DNA of 64,000 bases, from the NCBI RefSeq assembly GCF_000513195.1, contig NZ_CBVI010000091.1, positions 1-64,000 of the forward strand, read 5' to 3'. Positions 17,426-27,142 of the stretch are shown here, one piece after another. Numbering within the stretch: the first letter of the stretch is position 1; every line of letters begins with the position of its first letter. This DNA comes from Bacteroides timonensis. Its GTDB lineage: Bacteria; Bacteroidota; Bacteroidia; Bacteroidales; Bacteroidaceae. The notes below the pieces were generated by a model that saw only the letters and a list, made by a program, of their open reading frames with translations, did no database searches and was not told the DNA's origin. Position numbers and translations under genes: made by a program.

Positions 17426-19117
17426 ATGACTAAGAGATTGTATCTGCCTTTGTTAATGGCACTGGTTGTTGCACTTTCATCTTGTAGCAGCAAAATGGGT
17501 GAATTATCTTCTGATTATTTCACCGTAACCCCTCAGGTTCTTGAAGCTGTAGGTGGCAAAGTTCCCGCCACTATCAACGGAAAATTCCCTGAAAAGTATT
17601 TTAACAAGAAAGCTGTAGTAGAAGTAACCCCGGTTCTGAAATGGAACGGTGGAGAAGCTAAAGGACAGTCAGCCGTATTCCAAGGAGAAAAAGTAGAAGG
17701 TAACGACCAGGCCATCTCGTACAAGATGGGTGGTAACTACACTATGAAGACTTCTTTCGATTATGTTCCCGAAATGGCAAAATCAGAGTTATATCTGGAA
17801 TTCAAGGCCACAATCGGTAACAAAACAGTAACTATTCCTGCTGTGAAAGTAGCTGATGGTGTGATTTCTACCTCTGAAATGGTTGAGCAGACACTGAGCA
17901 GCGCTACTCCTGCTAACGGAGACGACGCTTTCCAACGTATCATCAAGGAAAAACACGATGCTAACATCATGTTCTTGATTCAGCAAGCTAACGTTCGCGC
18001 CGGTGAATTGAAGACCGCTAAGGAATTCAACGAAGAAGTGAAGAATGTAGACGGCGCTGTTAACAAGAAGATCAGCAACATCGAAGTTTCTGCTTATGCA
18101 TCTCCCGATGGCGGTGTAAGCTTGAACACTAAGTTGGCCGAAAACCGTCAGGACAACACTGCAAAGGTTATCAACCAGAACTTGAAGAAAGCAAAAATTG
18201 ACGCTGCAATCGATACAAAATATACTGCTCAGGACTGGGAAGGTTTCCAGGAATTGGTATCTAAATCCAATATCCAAGATAAAGAACTGATCCTTCGCGT
18301 TCTGTCTATGTATTCTGATCCTGAACAAAGAGAGCAGGAAATCAAGAACATTTCTTCTGTTTACAAGAACTTAGCTGACGAAATCTTGCCGCAATTGCGT
18401 CGTTCTCGTCTGACTTTGAATTATGAAATCATTGGTAAGTCTGATGATGAAATCACTAATCTGGCTAACACAGATGCTAAGCAACTGAGTCTGGAAGAAT
18501 TGCTGTACGCAGCTACTCTGACTAACGATCCGGCTAAGCAAGAAGTAATCTTCACTAAAGCTACTCAGATTTATCCGAACGACTATCGCGCTTACAATAA
18601 CTTAGGTAAACTGGCTTACCAGGCAGGTAACCTTGACAAGGCTGAAAGCTACTTCAAGAAAGCCGCTTCTATCAAGGATGCTCCTGAAGTTAACATGAAC
18701 CTTGGTTTGATCGCTTTGGCAAAGGGTGATAAAGCCGCTTCCGAAACTTACCTGAGCAAAGCTTCCGGCGCAAAAGAACTGAACGAAGCCCTGGGTAACC
18801 TCTACGTCGCTCAAGGTCAATATGACAGAGCCGTAAACGCATTCGGCGACACGAAATCTAACAGTGCCGCTTTGGCTCAGATCCTGGCCAAGGACTACAA
18901 CAAAGCTAAAAACACTTTGGCAAGTGTAGAAAAACCGGACGCTTATACTGAATACCTGATGGCTGTATTAGGTGCAAGAACCAACAATTCTTCTATGGTT
19001 ACCAGCAGCTTGAAGAGCGCTGTAGCTAAGGATCCTTCATTGGCTAAGAAAGCCGCTTCTGATCTGGAATTTGCTAAGTACTTCACGAATGCAGATTTCA
19101 TGAGTATCATTCAGTAA
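17426..19117 (+). CDS. TPR lipoprotein with OmpA-like segment
   Basis: A 563-residue lipoprotein (lipobox ALSSCSS, Cys20). The N-terminal half is beta-rich. The middle (about residues 200-260) reads IEVSAYASPDGGVSLNTKLAENRQ, which resembles the OmpA C-terminal peptidoglycan-binding motif. The C-terminal half carries TPR units (DYRAYNNLGKLAYQAGNLDKAESYFKKA and following). Codon use is strongly biased to a narrow set (GCT, AAG, GAA, CGT), as in highly expressed Bacteroides genes. A periplasmic or outer-membrane scaffold role tied to peptidoglycan is likely. No exact name is offered. Confidence 0.75.
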   Translation: MTKRLYLPLLMALVVALSSCSSKMGELSSDYFTVTPQVLEAVGGKVPATINGKFPEKYFNKKAVVEVTPVLKWNGGEAKGQSAVFQGEKVEGNDQAISYKMGGNYTMKTSFDYVPEMAKSELYLEFKATIGNKTVTIPAVKVADGVISTSEMVEQTLSSATPANGDDAFQRIIKEKHDANIMFLIQQANVRAGELKTAKEFNEEVKNVDGAVNKKISNIEVSAYASPDGGVSLNTKLAENRQDNTAKVINQNLKKAKIDAAIDTKYTAQDWEGFQELVSKSNIQDKELILRVLSMYSDPEQREQEIKNISSVYKNLADEILPQLRRSRLTLNYEIIGKSDDEITNLANTDAKQLSLEELLYAATLTNDPAKQEVIFTKATQIYPNDYRAYNNLGKLAYQAGNLDKAESYFKKAASIKDAPEVNMNLGLIALAKGDKAASETYLSKASGAKELNEALGNLYVAQGQYDRAVNAFGDTKSNSAALAQILAKDYNKAKNTLASVEKPDAYTEYLMAVLGARTNNSSMVTSSLKSAVAKDPSLAKKAASDLEFAKYFTNADFMSIIQ

Positions 19118-19135
19118 ATAAAAAAATATCTATAG

Positions 19136-19171
19136 AATGCCCGGCGTTGAGAAATGTCGGGCATTTCTTTT
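19136..19171 (+). terminator. Rho-independent terminator after the TPR lipoprotein
   Basis: AATGCCCGGC (19136-19145) pairs with GTCGGGCATT (19156-19165) with one wobble, followed by TCTTTTTT. Confidence 0.85.
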
Positions 19172-19215
19172 TTATTATCTGCAAAAGCCGTACTTTCGCA
19201 AAAAAGTATTTAGAG

Positions 19216-20268
19216 ATGAAGAACGTCTGTCTATTATATCTTCTATTAATCGGCCTCTCTGCCTGTGGTGGAAAGAAGACCGATAGTATCAGCCTCAGCG
19301 GAGAAATCAAAGGATTGGGGAATGACACCATCTATTTATATGGTGCGGACAGAATGCATGACCGCATGGATACGTTGATTGCCGAAAAAGATAAATTCTC
19401 CGCGACACTTTCCGCTGATACGCTAGTCACCACAATCTTATTATTCAGTGACGGAACGGAGTACCCGCTTTTCCTGAATAAAGGAGATAAAATACAAATA
19501 AAAGGCTCCATGGCCGAACTATCCTCTTTACAAATCAACGGCAATACCCCCAATAAAGAATTAACAGACTTCAACCAGGACCTGAAAGGATTGGGTACCC
19601 CGTCCGGAAAAGCTTTGGAAGAGAAAGCAGAAAATTTCATTACCGAACATCCCGCTTCATTAGTCAGTATCTATCTGCTGGATAAATATTTTGTGCAGAA
19701 ACCTCAACCCGACCTGGAACAAATCCAGAAACTGGCAGACCGTATGACCGGAGAACTGAAGGACCGCCCCTTTATGAATGCATTACTGAAACGGATTGAA
19801 GAAGAAGAAAAGATAGCTGTAGGAAAATCAGCACCCTACTTCCGACTGCGCAATGCGGAAGATAAAGATATAAGTCGCTCCAACTTTAAAGGCCAGTACC
19901 TGCTCATACAGTTCTGGGCTTCGTGGGATACGGTCAGCCGTGCAAACAATGCCATGTTCCGCCGTATTTATAAGGAAGAGCAGAAGAATAAGAACTTCGC
20001 ATTGCTGGGCGTTTCTCTCGATCTTGATAAAAAGAAATGGCAGGAAACCATCAAAGCGGATACGCTGAAATGGGAACAAGCCTGTGATTTCTCCGGCTGG
20101 AGCGGAGAGATTATCAAACAATTTGCCATACAGACACTTCCTACCAACATACTTCTCAGTCCTACGGGAAGAATAGAAGGAAAAAATCTGGATGAAAAAG
20201 CAATTGAGAACAAGCTAAAAGAAATTGCTGAAAAAGAAAAGGAGAAGAAAAAAGCTACTCACCACTAA
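19216..20268 (+). CDS. TlpA-like lipoprotein lacking the CxxC
   Basis: A 350-residue lipoprotein starting at 19216 (MKNVCLLYLLLIGLSACGG, Cys18); the longer frame includes the preceding terminator and is rejected. An N-terminal DUF4369-like beta domain (about 25-130) is followed by a thioredoxin/AhpC-TSA fold (about 200-345). At the active site the sequence reads FWASWDTVSRANN where active TlpA proteins read FWASWCGPCRAEN: both cysteines are replaced, by Asp and Ser. The fold around it (LLGVSLDLDKKKWQE, LPTNILLSPTGRI) is well kept. It cannot act as a thiol oxidoreductase by the normal mechanism; a binding role is more likely. A weak -7 box TACTTTCG lies at 19191-19198. Confidence 0.85.
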   Translation: MKNVCLLYLLLIGLSACGGKKTDSISLSGEIKGLGNDTIYLYGADRMHDRMDTLIAEKDKFSATLSADTLVTTILLFSDGTEYPLFLNKGDKIQIKGSMAELSSLQINGNTPNKELTDFNQDLKGLGTPSGKALEEKAENFITEHPASLVSIYLLDKYFVQKPQPDLEQIQKLADRMTGELKDRPFMNALLKRIEEEEKIAVGKSAPYFRLRNAEDKDISRSNFKGQYLLIQFWASWDTVSRANNAMFRRIYKEEQKNKNFALLGVSLDLDKKKWQETIKADTLKWEQACDFSGWSGEIIKQFAIQTLPTNILLSPTGRIEGKNLDEKAIENKLKEIAEKEKEKKKATHH

Positions 20269-20282
20269 TCACTAATAAACAC

Positions 20283-21821
20283 GTGCTAATCAAAGTTTTC
20301 GGAGCGGCTGTGCAAGGCATTGACGCAACCCTCATCACCATCGAAGTAAACAGTTCAAGAGGTTGTATGTTCTACCTCGTCGGACTGCCGGACTCTGCCG
20401 TCAAGGAGAGCCATCAACGTATCATTTCCGCATTACAGGTCAATGGCTACCGGATACCGACCAGCAATATCGTCATCAACATGGCACCTGCCGATATCCG
20501 GAAAGAAGGCTCCGCTTACGACCTGCCCCTTGCCATTGGTATGCTTGCCGCCGGAGAGGTAATCCAATCGGATAAGCTGAACCGCTACCTGATGATGGGC
20601 GAGCTGAGTCTGGACGGTAGCCTGCAACCCATCAAAGGAGCACTGCCCATTGCCATCAAAGCACGTGAATTAGGATTCGAAGGAATCATTATACCCAGAC
20701 AGAACGCTCTTGAAGCGGCAGTAGTCAATCAGATTCAAGTATATGGAGTTGAAAACATCAAAGAGGTAATAGAATTCTTCAACGGGAAGCAGGAGCTCAC
20801 TCCTACCATAGTCAACACCCGCGAAGAATTTTATGCACAACAAAGTAGCTTTGATCTGGACTTCGCGGATGTAAAAGGACAGGAAAACGTAAAACGCGCA
20901 CTGGAAGTAGCCGCGGCAGGAGGACATAATATAATCCTGATTGGTGCCCCGGGAAGCGGAAAATCCATGCTTGCCAAAAGATTACCATCCATTCTTCCTC
21001 CACTGTCCCTGGGAGAGAGCCTTGAAACTACAAAAATACATTCTGTGGCAGGAAGACTGCAAAACAATACGGGGCTTATTTCAAAACGCCCGTTCCGCGA
21101 TCCGCATCACACCATCTCCACAGTAGCCATGACCGGTGGAGGCAGTTACCCACAACCGGGAGAAATCAGCCTTGCCCATAATGGTATTTTATTTCTGGAC
21201 GAGTTGCCGGAATTCAACCGCAGCGTACTGGAAGTCCTCCGCCAACCGCTGGAAGACCGGAAGATCACCATTTCCCGCGTGAAAAGCAATGTGGAATACC
21301 CTGCCAGTTTTATGCTGGTAGCCTCCATGAACCCATGCCCTTGCGGATATTACAATCATCCGACAAAAGCTTGTGTATGCAGTCCGGGACAGGTACAAAA
21401 ATACCTGAACCGTATATCCGGTCCTCTACTTGACCGCATCGACCTACAAATCGAAGTAGTCCCCGTACCTTTTGAGAAAATGTCCGATGCACATCCGGGA
21501 GAAGCGAGTTCCATCATACGGGAGCGTGTAATCTCCGCCCGGCAAATTCAGGAAAACAGGTATGCGGATATCCCGGGTATTTACTGCAATGCACAGATGA
21601 GCAGTAAACTGCTTTCCCTGTATGCTCGTCCGGATGACAAAGGTCTTGCCTTGCTGAAAAATGCGATGAACAGGCTTAATCTTTCCGCCCGTGCCTACGA
21701 CCGCATACTGAAAGTAGCGCGTACCATTGCCGACCTTGAAAACAGTGACCTGATACAGCCCTCACATCTGGCAGAAGCCATCGGATACAGGAATCTGGAT
21801 AGAGAAGACTGGGCGGGATAA
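20283..21821 (+). CDS. YifB/ComM-family Mg-chelatase-like AAA ATPase
   Basis: A 512-residue protein of the ComM/YifB family; ComM is a branch-migration helicase that helps integrate incoming DNA. The N-terminal Lon-protease-like fold (GAAVQGIDATLITIEVNSSRG, about 1-170) is followed by an AAA domain with Walker A GAPGSGKSMLAKRL, Walker B GILFLDELPEFN, the cysteine cluster NPCPCGYYN and SPGQVQKYLNRISGPLLDRID, and the C-terminal lid LNLSARAYDRILKVARTIADLE. The start is GTG at 20283, required to include the conserved N-terminus. It follows the TlpA-like gene by 14 bp. Confidence 0.92.
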   Translation: MLIKVFGAAVQGIDATLITIEVNSSRGCMFYLVGLPDSAVKESHQRIISALQVNGYRIPTSNIVINMAPADIRKEGSAYDLPLAIGMLAAGEVIQSDKLNRYLMMGELSLDGSLQPIKGALPIAIKARELGFEGIIIPRQNALEAAVVNQIQVYGVENIKEVIEFFNGKQELTPTIVNTREEFYAQQSSFDLDFADVKGQENVKRALEVAAAGGHNIILIGAPGSGKSMLAKRLPSILPPLSLGESLETTKIHSVAGRLQNNTGLISKRPFRDPHHTISTVAMTGGGSYPQPGEISLAHNGILFLDELPEFNRSVLEVLRQPLEDRKITISRVKSNVEYPASFMLVASMNPCPCGYYNHPTKACVCSPGQVQKYLNRISGPLLDRIDLQIEVVPVPFEKMSDAHPGEASSIIRERVISARQIQENRYADIPGIYCNAQMSSKLLSLYARPDDKGLALLKNAMNRLNLSARAYDRILKVARTIADLENSDLIQPSHLAEAIGYRNLDREDWAG

Positions 21822-21896
21822 TCCGGAAAAAAACGATAGTTCACTATTTTCCCCCTAATTTGCATCATTTTCTCCCTGACCCCAATAGTATTGGCG

Positions 21897-21904
21897 TAGA
21901 TTTG
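21897..21904 (+). promoter_or_regulatory. -7-like box in the 396-bp gap before susC
   Basis: TAGATTTG matches TAnnTTTG and lies 24 bp before a 60-codon open frame (21928-22110). It may start a short RNA or a long susC leader. Confidence 0.35.
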
Positions 21905-21927
21905 CAGTAATCAAAATCTAAAATACT

Positions 21928-22110
21928 ATGGAGGCAAAGACATTATCCCGTTTTTTCCCTAAGCTGACACCTATAATTAAGGGCAGCAAAGAATATCTAT
22001 ATTTATTCTTTACATTACAGCTTTCTAATCATTGTAATGTAAAGCAAATTCTCTTTTATCACACCTCCGACTATTTAATTAAACATCAATATATTACATT
22101 AGATATGTAA
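21928..22110 (+). CDS. Doubtful 60-codon open frame before susC
   Basis: The frame starts 24 bp after a -7-like box (MEAKTLSRFFPKLTP) but has no recognisable domain. Its middle spans a perfect inverted repeat at 22008-22044 and its end an operator-like dyad, so it may be leader sequence rather than a gene. The A+T content and residue make-up do not support coding. Confidence 0.15.
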   Translation: MEAKTLSRFFPKLTPIIKGSKEYLYLFFTLQLSNHCNVKQILFYHTSDYLIKHQYITLDM

Positions 22111-22151
22111 TACTAAAGAAATATATTTGTAATATATCAGCCTTACTTTTG
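22008..22151 (+). promoter_or_regulatory. susC promoter with TTACAT/ATGTAA dyads
   Basis: The -7 box TACTTTTG lies at 22144-22151. Upstream is the dyad TATTACAT/ATGTAATA (22092-22099 and 22105-22112), centred about 45 bp before the -7 box, where an activator would bind. Further up, CTTTACATTAC (22008-22018) and GTAATGTAAAG (22034-22044) are a perfect 11-bp inverted repeat. The shared TTACAT core suggests several sites for one regulator. Confidence 0.5.
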
Positions 22152-22217
22152 CAGCCAAAACAATATTTATAAATACAGAGAAATAAGAAACTTATTTTAT
22201 AACTAAAACTTTATTTT

Positions 22218-25214
22218 ATGCTGAATGTACAATTAAAAAGAAAAAGGACATTTGCACAAAGCATGCTCTTTGTAGTGTTCTTGCTAAGTAGTACCTTAGC
22301 ATTTGCCCAGAACAAGGTGACCGGTACTGTAACAGACAAGACAGGTGAGCCGTTAATCGGTGTCAATGTGTTGGAGGCCGGCACCACCAACGGATGTATT
22401 ACCGATATAGACGGTAAATACTCCCTGAATATAGAAAAAGGGAAAACACTTGTTTTCTCTTTTATAGGTTATACAAAACAGGAAGTAAAGGTAACCCAAA
22501 ACGTCGTTAACGTGACGATGAATGAAGATACTGAATTGTTGGACGAAGTAGTGGTAGTGGGCTACGGCAGCATGACACGTAAAGATGTAACCAGCTCTAT
22601 TACAACAGTAAAAGCGGATAAGCTGAATGTGGGTACTTATACTGACCCCGCTCAGCTTCTTCAGGGTAAAGTTCCTGGTCTGACTATCGTTCAGAGTAGT
22701 GACCCGAATGGCGGAACAGCCTCTATCACCCTGCGCGGCGCTTCTTCGTTACGTCCTGGTGCAGCGATGGAACCCTATTACATTGTGGACGGAGTACCCG
22801 GAGTATCATTGGCTATGGTTGCTCCCGAAGATATCGAAAGCATTGATGTGCTTCGCGATGCAACAGCAACAGCTATATATGGTTCAAAAGCAGCTAATGG
22901 TGTAATCATTGTTACTACCAAAAAAGGAAAGAGTGACAAAGCTACAGTGAACTACAGCGGTTATGTAGCATTCGATAATGTACTAAAGAACCTCGATATG
23001 ATGTCGGCTTCCGAACTGCGCGCCTATGCCAAAGCCAACAACTTTACCATCGACAATGACTATGGTGGTGACGTAAACTGGCAGGATGAAGTTCAACGCA
23101 CTGCCATCACCCACAATCACAACGTATCTATCTCCGGTGGAAATGAGCATACGACCTATAATGCCAGTGTCAACTACATGGAGAAACAGGGCATTATCCG
23201 CGGCACAGAAATGGATCGCCTCATCGGCCGCGCATTTGTACAAAGCAAGGCTTTAAACGACCGTCTGACACTCTCGCTCAACATTAATGCAAGTGTCACC
23301 AACAACCACTCTGTAGAGACCGGAAAGGACGGTACAAGCGTATACGATGCCATGAATTACTACTCTCCGCTGGTTCCTGTCCGTGATGAAAACGGTAATT
23401 GGTCCGAATACCAAGGCGTATCACAGAACTACAATCCGATGTCAATGATTAATGAAGACCGCCATGACCATGAAGTGAAACGCTTGCAAGGCACAGGAAA
23501 AGCAGCATTAGAATTATATGACGGGTTAGTATGGAATGCCACAATATCCTACCAGAACGAACAATTCCTCTGGAGTGACTATAACTCAAGCAAATCGCAA
23601 ATTGTTAAGATGAACGGTAAAGCCCATCGCCATACTACAGCTGACCACAAAAAAGTATTTGAAACTTACCTCAATTACGACAAGACTTTCAACCAAATAC
23701 ACAAATTAGGTTTAATGGTCGGTTATTCTTGGGAAGAAGGTACCACAGCCGATGGCTACGGTCTGAGTGTATATGATTTTTACAACGACTTACTCGGTTA
23801 CAAAAACATGGGTATTGGAAATAAAATGGATATGACAGATATCTGGTCATCAGCTGAATCTACCTTACGAATGATTTCGCTTTATGCCCGCGCCAATTAC
23901 TCTTTCAACAGCAAATACCTTGTGCAAGCTACTGTTCGTCGCGACGGTTCCTCTGCCTTCGGTAAAAACAACCGTTGGGCCACCTTTCCTTCAGCATCAA
24001 TAGCATGGCGCGCTTCAGAAGAAGACTTCATGAAAAACATGAATATCTTCGACGATTTGAAGTTCCGCATAGGATATGGTGTCAGCGGTAATTCTCTGGG
24101 ATTTGACGCTTATACAGCACAACCTATTTATGGAGCCACAGGATGGTTCTCTTACACAGATGCCAGTGGTAAAACATCTGACTACCGCACACTGGCCGCC
24201 GTACGCAATGCCAATCCTGACTTAAAGTGGGAACAAACCAGCATGTTCAACATCGGCATTGATTTCTCAGTGTTAAACGGACGTTTAGGCGGTACCATTG
24301 AGTACTATGACAAGCGCACCAAAGACTTGATATATGACTATCCGGTTTCTACCAACCGTTATCCCTACAAGGAAATGACCGCTAATGTAGGCGAAATCAG
24401 CAATAAAGGCATCGAACTGACCATTAACGCTATCCCTGTACAAATGAAAAACTTCCAATGGTCAACTACGCTGAACCTTTCTCACAATAAAAATGTGGTT
24501 GAAAAGCTCTCAAATGCTGCTTATTCTGTATCCTACATTGATCAAGGTAACCCTAATGTCGGTGGTTTCGTAGGAATAAACACTCAACGCATTATGGAAG
24601 GAGAACCCATCGGCACGTTCTATATGTGGGAATGGGCAGGTTATGACGAAAGCGGAGTATCAATATTCAACTCTTATGATGAAAATAGCGGTGAACTGAT
24701 AGGTACCACTAATGATCCACAAAATAAAGACCGTCGCAAAGTGGGATGTGCACAGCCCAAACTTAATTTGGGATGGAACAACACGCTGTCCTACAAAAAA
24801 TGGACGTTGACGGCATTCTTCCAAGGAGTGTTTGGCAACAAAATCCTCAACTCCACCCGTGCACAATACAATAATGTCAGCAACCTCAAAGTGGGTAAGA
24901 ACGGATTGCGCGAAATTATCACCGAACAGAAAGCCAACGATGCCAATGCCAATGCCCCGTCCGACCGTTACTTAGAGAACGGAAGTTATTTGCGACTTTC
25001 TTCGCTGAACCTCTCTTATGACTTCGGTAAGTTAGGTAATTGGATCAACAGCCTAAAACTGACAGCCACCTGCAACAATGTATTCACCATCACCGGCTAT
25101 GAAGGCCGTGACCCTGAAATCAATTTGGGTGGTCTGGCTCCAGGCATTGACAGTCGCGAAACCTATTACCCGCGCACACGTACATTTATGTTAGGACTTA
25201 ATGTTAATTTCTAA
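22218..25214 (+). CDS. SusC-family TonB-dependent outer membrane transporter
   Basis: Imports oligosaccharides across the outer membrane with its SusD partner. The 998-residue protein has a signal peptide (about 1-31, ending LAFAQ), a carboxypeptidase-regulatory-like domain (about 33-105; VTGTVTDKTGEPLIGVNV), the TonB-box-like segment EVVVVGYGS, a plug domain (QLLQGKVPGLTIVQ, DVLRDATATAIYGSKAANG) and a beta-barrel ending FMLGLNVNF with the terminal aromatic residue. No FecR-like signalling domain is fused, so control comes from elsewhere. The susD gene follows by 14 bp and a GH92 gene lies beyond, which suggests mannose-containing glycans as cargo. Confidence 0.95.
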   Translation: MLNVQLKRKRTFAQSMLFVVFLLSSTLAFAQNKVTGTVTDKTGEPLIGVNVLEAGTTNGCITDIDGKYSLNIEKGKTLVFSFIGYTKQEVKVTQNVVNVTMNEDTELLDEVVVVGYGSMTRKDVTSSITTVKADKLNVGTYTDPAQLLQGKVPGLTIVQSSDPNGGTASITLRGASSLRPGAAMEPYYIVDGVPGVSLAMVAPEDIESIDVLRDATATAIYGSKAANGVIIVTTKKGKSDKATVNYSGYVAFDNVLKNLDMMSASELRAYAKANNFTIDNDYGGDVNWQDEVQRTAITHNHNVSISGGNEHTTYNASVNYMEKQGIIRGTEMDRLIGRAFVQSKALNDRLTLSLNINASVTNNHSVETGKDGTSVYDAMNYYSPLVPVRDENGNWSEYQGVSQNYNPMSMINEDRHDHEVKRLQGTGKAALELYDGLVWNATISYQNEQFLWSDYNSSKSQIVKMNGKAHRHTTADHKKVFETYLNYDKTFNQIHKLGLMVGYSWEEGTTADGYGLSVYDFYNDLLGYKNMGIGNKMDMTDIWSSAESTLRMISLYARANYSFNSKYLVQATVRRDGSSAFGKNNRWATFPSASIAWRASEEDFMKNMNIFDDLKFRIGYGVSGNSLGFDAYTAQPIYGATGWFSYTDASGKTSDYRTLAAVRNANPDLKWEQTSMFNIGIDFSVLNGRLGGTIEYYDKRTKDLIYDYPVSTNRYPYKEMTANVGEISNKGIELTINAIPVQMKNFQWSTTLNLSHNKNVVEKLSNAAYSVSYIDQGNPNVGGFVGINTQRIMEGEPIGTFYMWEWAGYDESGVSIFNSYDENSGELIGTTNDPQNKDRRKVGCAQPKLNLGWNNTLSYKKWTLTAFFQGVFGNKILNSTRAQYNNVSNLKVGKNGLREIITEQKANDANANAPSDRYLENGSYLRLSSLNLSYDFGKLGNWINSLKLTATCNNVFTITGYEGRDPEINLGGLAPGIDSRETYYPRTRTFMLGLNVNF

Positions 25215-25228
25215 TAGAAAAACAGAAT

Positions 25229-26848
25229 ATGAAAAATAGAATCAAACTATACTTAGCAGCCGGATTACTGATCGGCATTACCGGTTGTACAGACTTGGAT
25301 GTAGATATCAAGTCACAATATACAGAGTTTCCCAACTCGGAGATTGCGGTAGAAGCCAAACTGGCAGATACCTATTATGCCTTTAGGAATGCTTTAGGAC
25401 GTCGCTTCAACGACCTTCAGTCATTCTCTTCTGATGAATTCACGGGTATTAGTTTTGAACTGGATTATTGGAATAATGGAGAAAATGCCTATCCTACACT
25501 CCATAGTATTACTCCGGATGATGTCAGCATTGGTTACTGGCCTGAAGATTTGACCGGTGGCATCACAAAATGCAACTCGGTCATCGTCGAGTTAGGTGGA
25601 GAAGACAGTGAGGCTGCCGCACCGGCTTTGGTCATGCGCGCTTTCTATCATTTTGTATTGATGGATCAGTTTGGTGATATGCCCATTCTTGACCATAAAA
25701 TCGAAGAGAACGAAGCCATAGACCGCTCGCCACGTGCCAAAGTAGCAGAATTTATCGAAAAAGATCTGTTGAAAGCCCTTCCCAATCTGTCCCAAAAATC
25801 AGACCAATCCACTTATGGGAAACCGAACTACTGGATGGCGAAAGCACTACTTGCCAAATTATACATCAATTGGAATGTGTACACTTGCAGTGATGTAGCC
25901 ACCTACACTCCTGATACTCCCAATCCTAAGCTAAACGACTGTATAGCCATATGCGATGAGATTATTGAATCCGGTCTTTTTGAATTAGGCAACAGTTACC
26001 GTGAAAAGTTCTGGCCGGAAAATGGATCACACATCAAGGATTTCATCTATGCCATGCCTTATGACCGCATTACCCAAACAGGTATGACTTACGCTCGTTT
26101 CCGTACCTGGAGACAATCCAACAAGATGGAGCCCAGTTATTACAACTTCAAGATCGAGAAGTCGGTAGGAGGCAATATGGCTATTAATCCACATATCGTA
26201 GATTTATTCTGCTTAGAAGGAGACGAACGCAATAAAGTAATTATCGGTGGCCCTATCTACAACTTCGACAACAACAGGGAGCAAACAAATACCCCTTGCA
26301 TGTATGAAGGCAAACAATTAGTATTCACTAAAGAAATCGCCATAGATAATGGTCCAGCAGGAGAGTTCAGAGGACAATTGAACACAGGTAAAAACGTGAA
26401 TGGTTGGTCACAAGGCTACAAATCCGTTAAATGGTTCCCGTCTTACGAAGACTATGCGATTGGTAACCGCAACCAAAACAATGATGTACCTATCTTCCGC
26501 TATGCCGACATCTTACTGACCAAGGCAGAAGCTATTCTCCGCGGAGGAACAGCTACCAACAGTGACACGCCAGCATCCCTCATGAACCAAATCCGTACTT
26601 ATGTCGGAGCGCCAAGCGTACAAGGCAATCCCACCCTCCAAGACTTATTGGACGAACGCGGACGCGAGTTCTTTGACGAAAACTGGCGACGTAATGATTT
26701 GATACGTTTTGGTAAGTTCGAAGATGACTGGGGACTCAAACATGTAGTCAATCCCAAAGCCCAAAATGAGAAGTGGCGTCGTATCTTCCCTATTCATACC
26801 GAATGGCTGAACAAAAACACCAACTGGAAACAGAATTTCGGTTATTAA
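25229..26848 (+). CDS. SusD/RagB-family glycan-binding lipoprotein
   Basis: A 539-residue surface lipoprotein (lipobox GITGC, Cys20) that caps the SusC barrel and binds glycan. Typical SusD features are visible: TPR-like helices in the first half (MRAFYHFVLMDQFGDMPIL, YWMAKALLAKLYINWNVY) and the C-terminal FRYADILLTKAEAILR and DERGREFFDENWRRNDLIRFGKFE blocks. It directly follows susC. Confidence 0.95.
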   Translation: MKNRIKLYLAAGLLIGITGCTDLDVDIKSQYTEFPNSEIAVEAKLADTYYAFRNALGRRFNDLQSFSSDEFTGISFELDYWNNGENAYPTLHSITPDDVSIGYWPEDLTGGITKCNSVIVELGGEDSEAAAPALVMRAFYHFVLMDQFGDMPILDHKIEENEAIDRSPRAKVAEFIEKDLLKALPNLSQKSDQSTYGKPNYWMAKALLAKLYINWNVYTCSDVATYTPDTPNPKLNDCIAICDEIIESGLFELGNSYREKFWPENGSHIKDFIYAMPYDRITQTGMTYARFRTWRQSNKMEPSYYNFKIEKSVGGNMAINPHIVDLFCLEGDERNKVIIGGPIYNFDNNREQTNTPCMYEGKQLVFTKEIAIDNGPAGEFRGQLNTGKNVNGWSQGYKSVKWFPSYEDYAIGNRNQNNDVPIFRYADILLTKAEAILRGGTATNSDTPASLMNQIRTYVGAPSVQGNPTLQDLLDERGREFFDENWRRNDLIRFGKFEDDWGLKHVVNPKAQNEKWRRIFPIHTEWLNKNTNWKQNFGY

Positions 26849-26872
26849 ATAAAACGATATCACTAATCTAAA

Positions 26873-26923
26873 AGAGACTTGCATTACATGCAAATGCTTT
26901 TTGTTTCGTAATGCAAAGTCTCT
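26873..26923 (+). terminator. Long hairpin after susD
   Basis: AGAGACTTGCATTAC (26873-26887) pairs with GTAATGCAAAGTCTCT (26908-26923), with one bulged A. No strong T run follows, so it may be a processing or mRNA-stability hairpin instead, separating susCD from the GH92 gene as in many polysaccharide loci. Confidence 0.5.
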
Positions 26924-27062
26924 CTCTAAATCCCATAAACAATCAAATAGCGTAGACAACACAGTATAATCAATTCCAACAGGAACTACTTTTGAGAATA
27001 GATTCATTTATCATGAAATATAAAAAACAAGTAATTGTTTTCTTTTAGAGTTTCTAAAACCC

Positions 27063-27120
27063 AAAGCCCCGCATTGCAACCGATACACCCAAATCAGTCG
27101 GTTACAGTGTTCGGGGCTTT
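27063..27120 (+). promoter_or_regulatory. Two-stem leader structure before GH92
   Basis: AAAGCCCCG (27063-27071) pairs with CGGGGCTTT (27112-27120), and inside it AACCGA (27078-27083) pairs with TCGGTT (27098-27103). It ends 22 nt before the GH92 start codon at 27143. No T run follows. It could be an intercistronic terminator or an RNA element controlling the downstream genes. Confidence 0.45.
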
Positions 27121-27142
27121 ACCATTAAAAAAACAACCGCCA

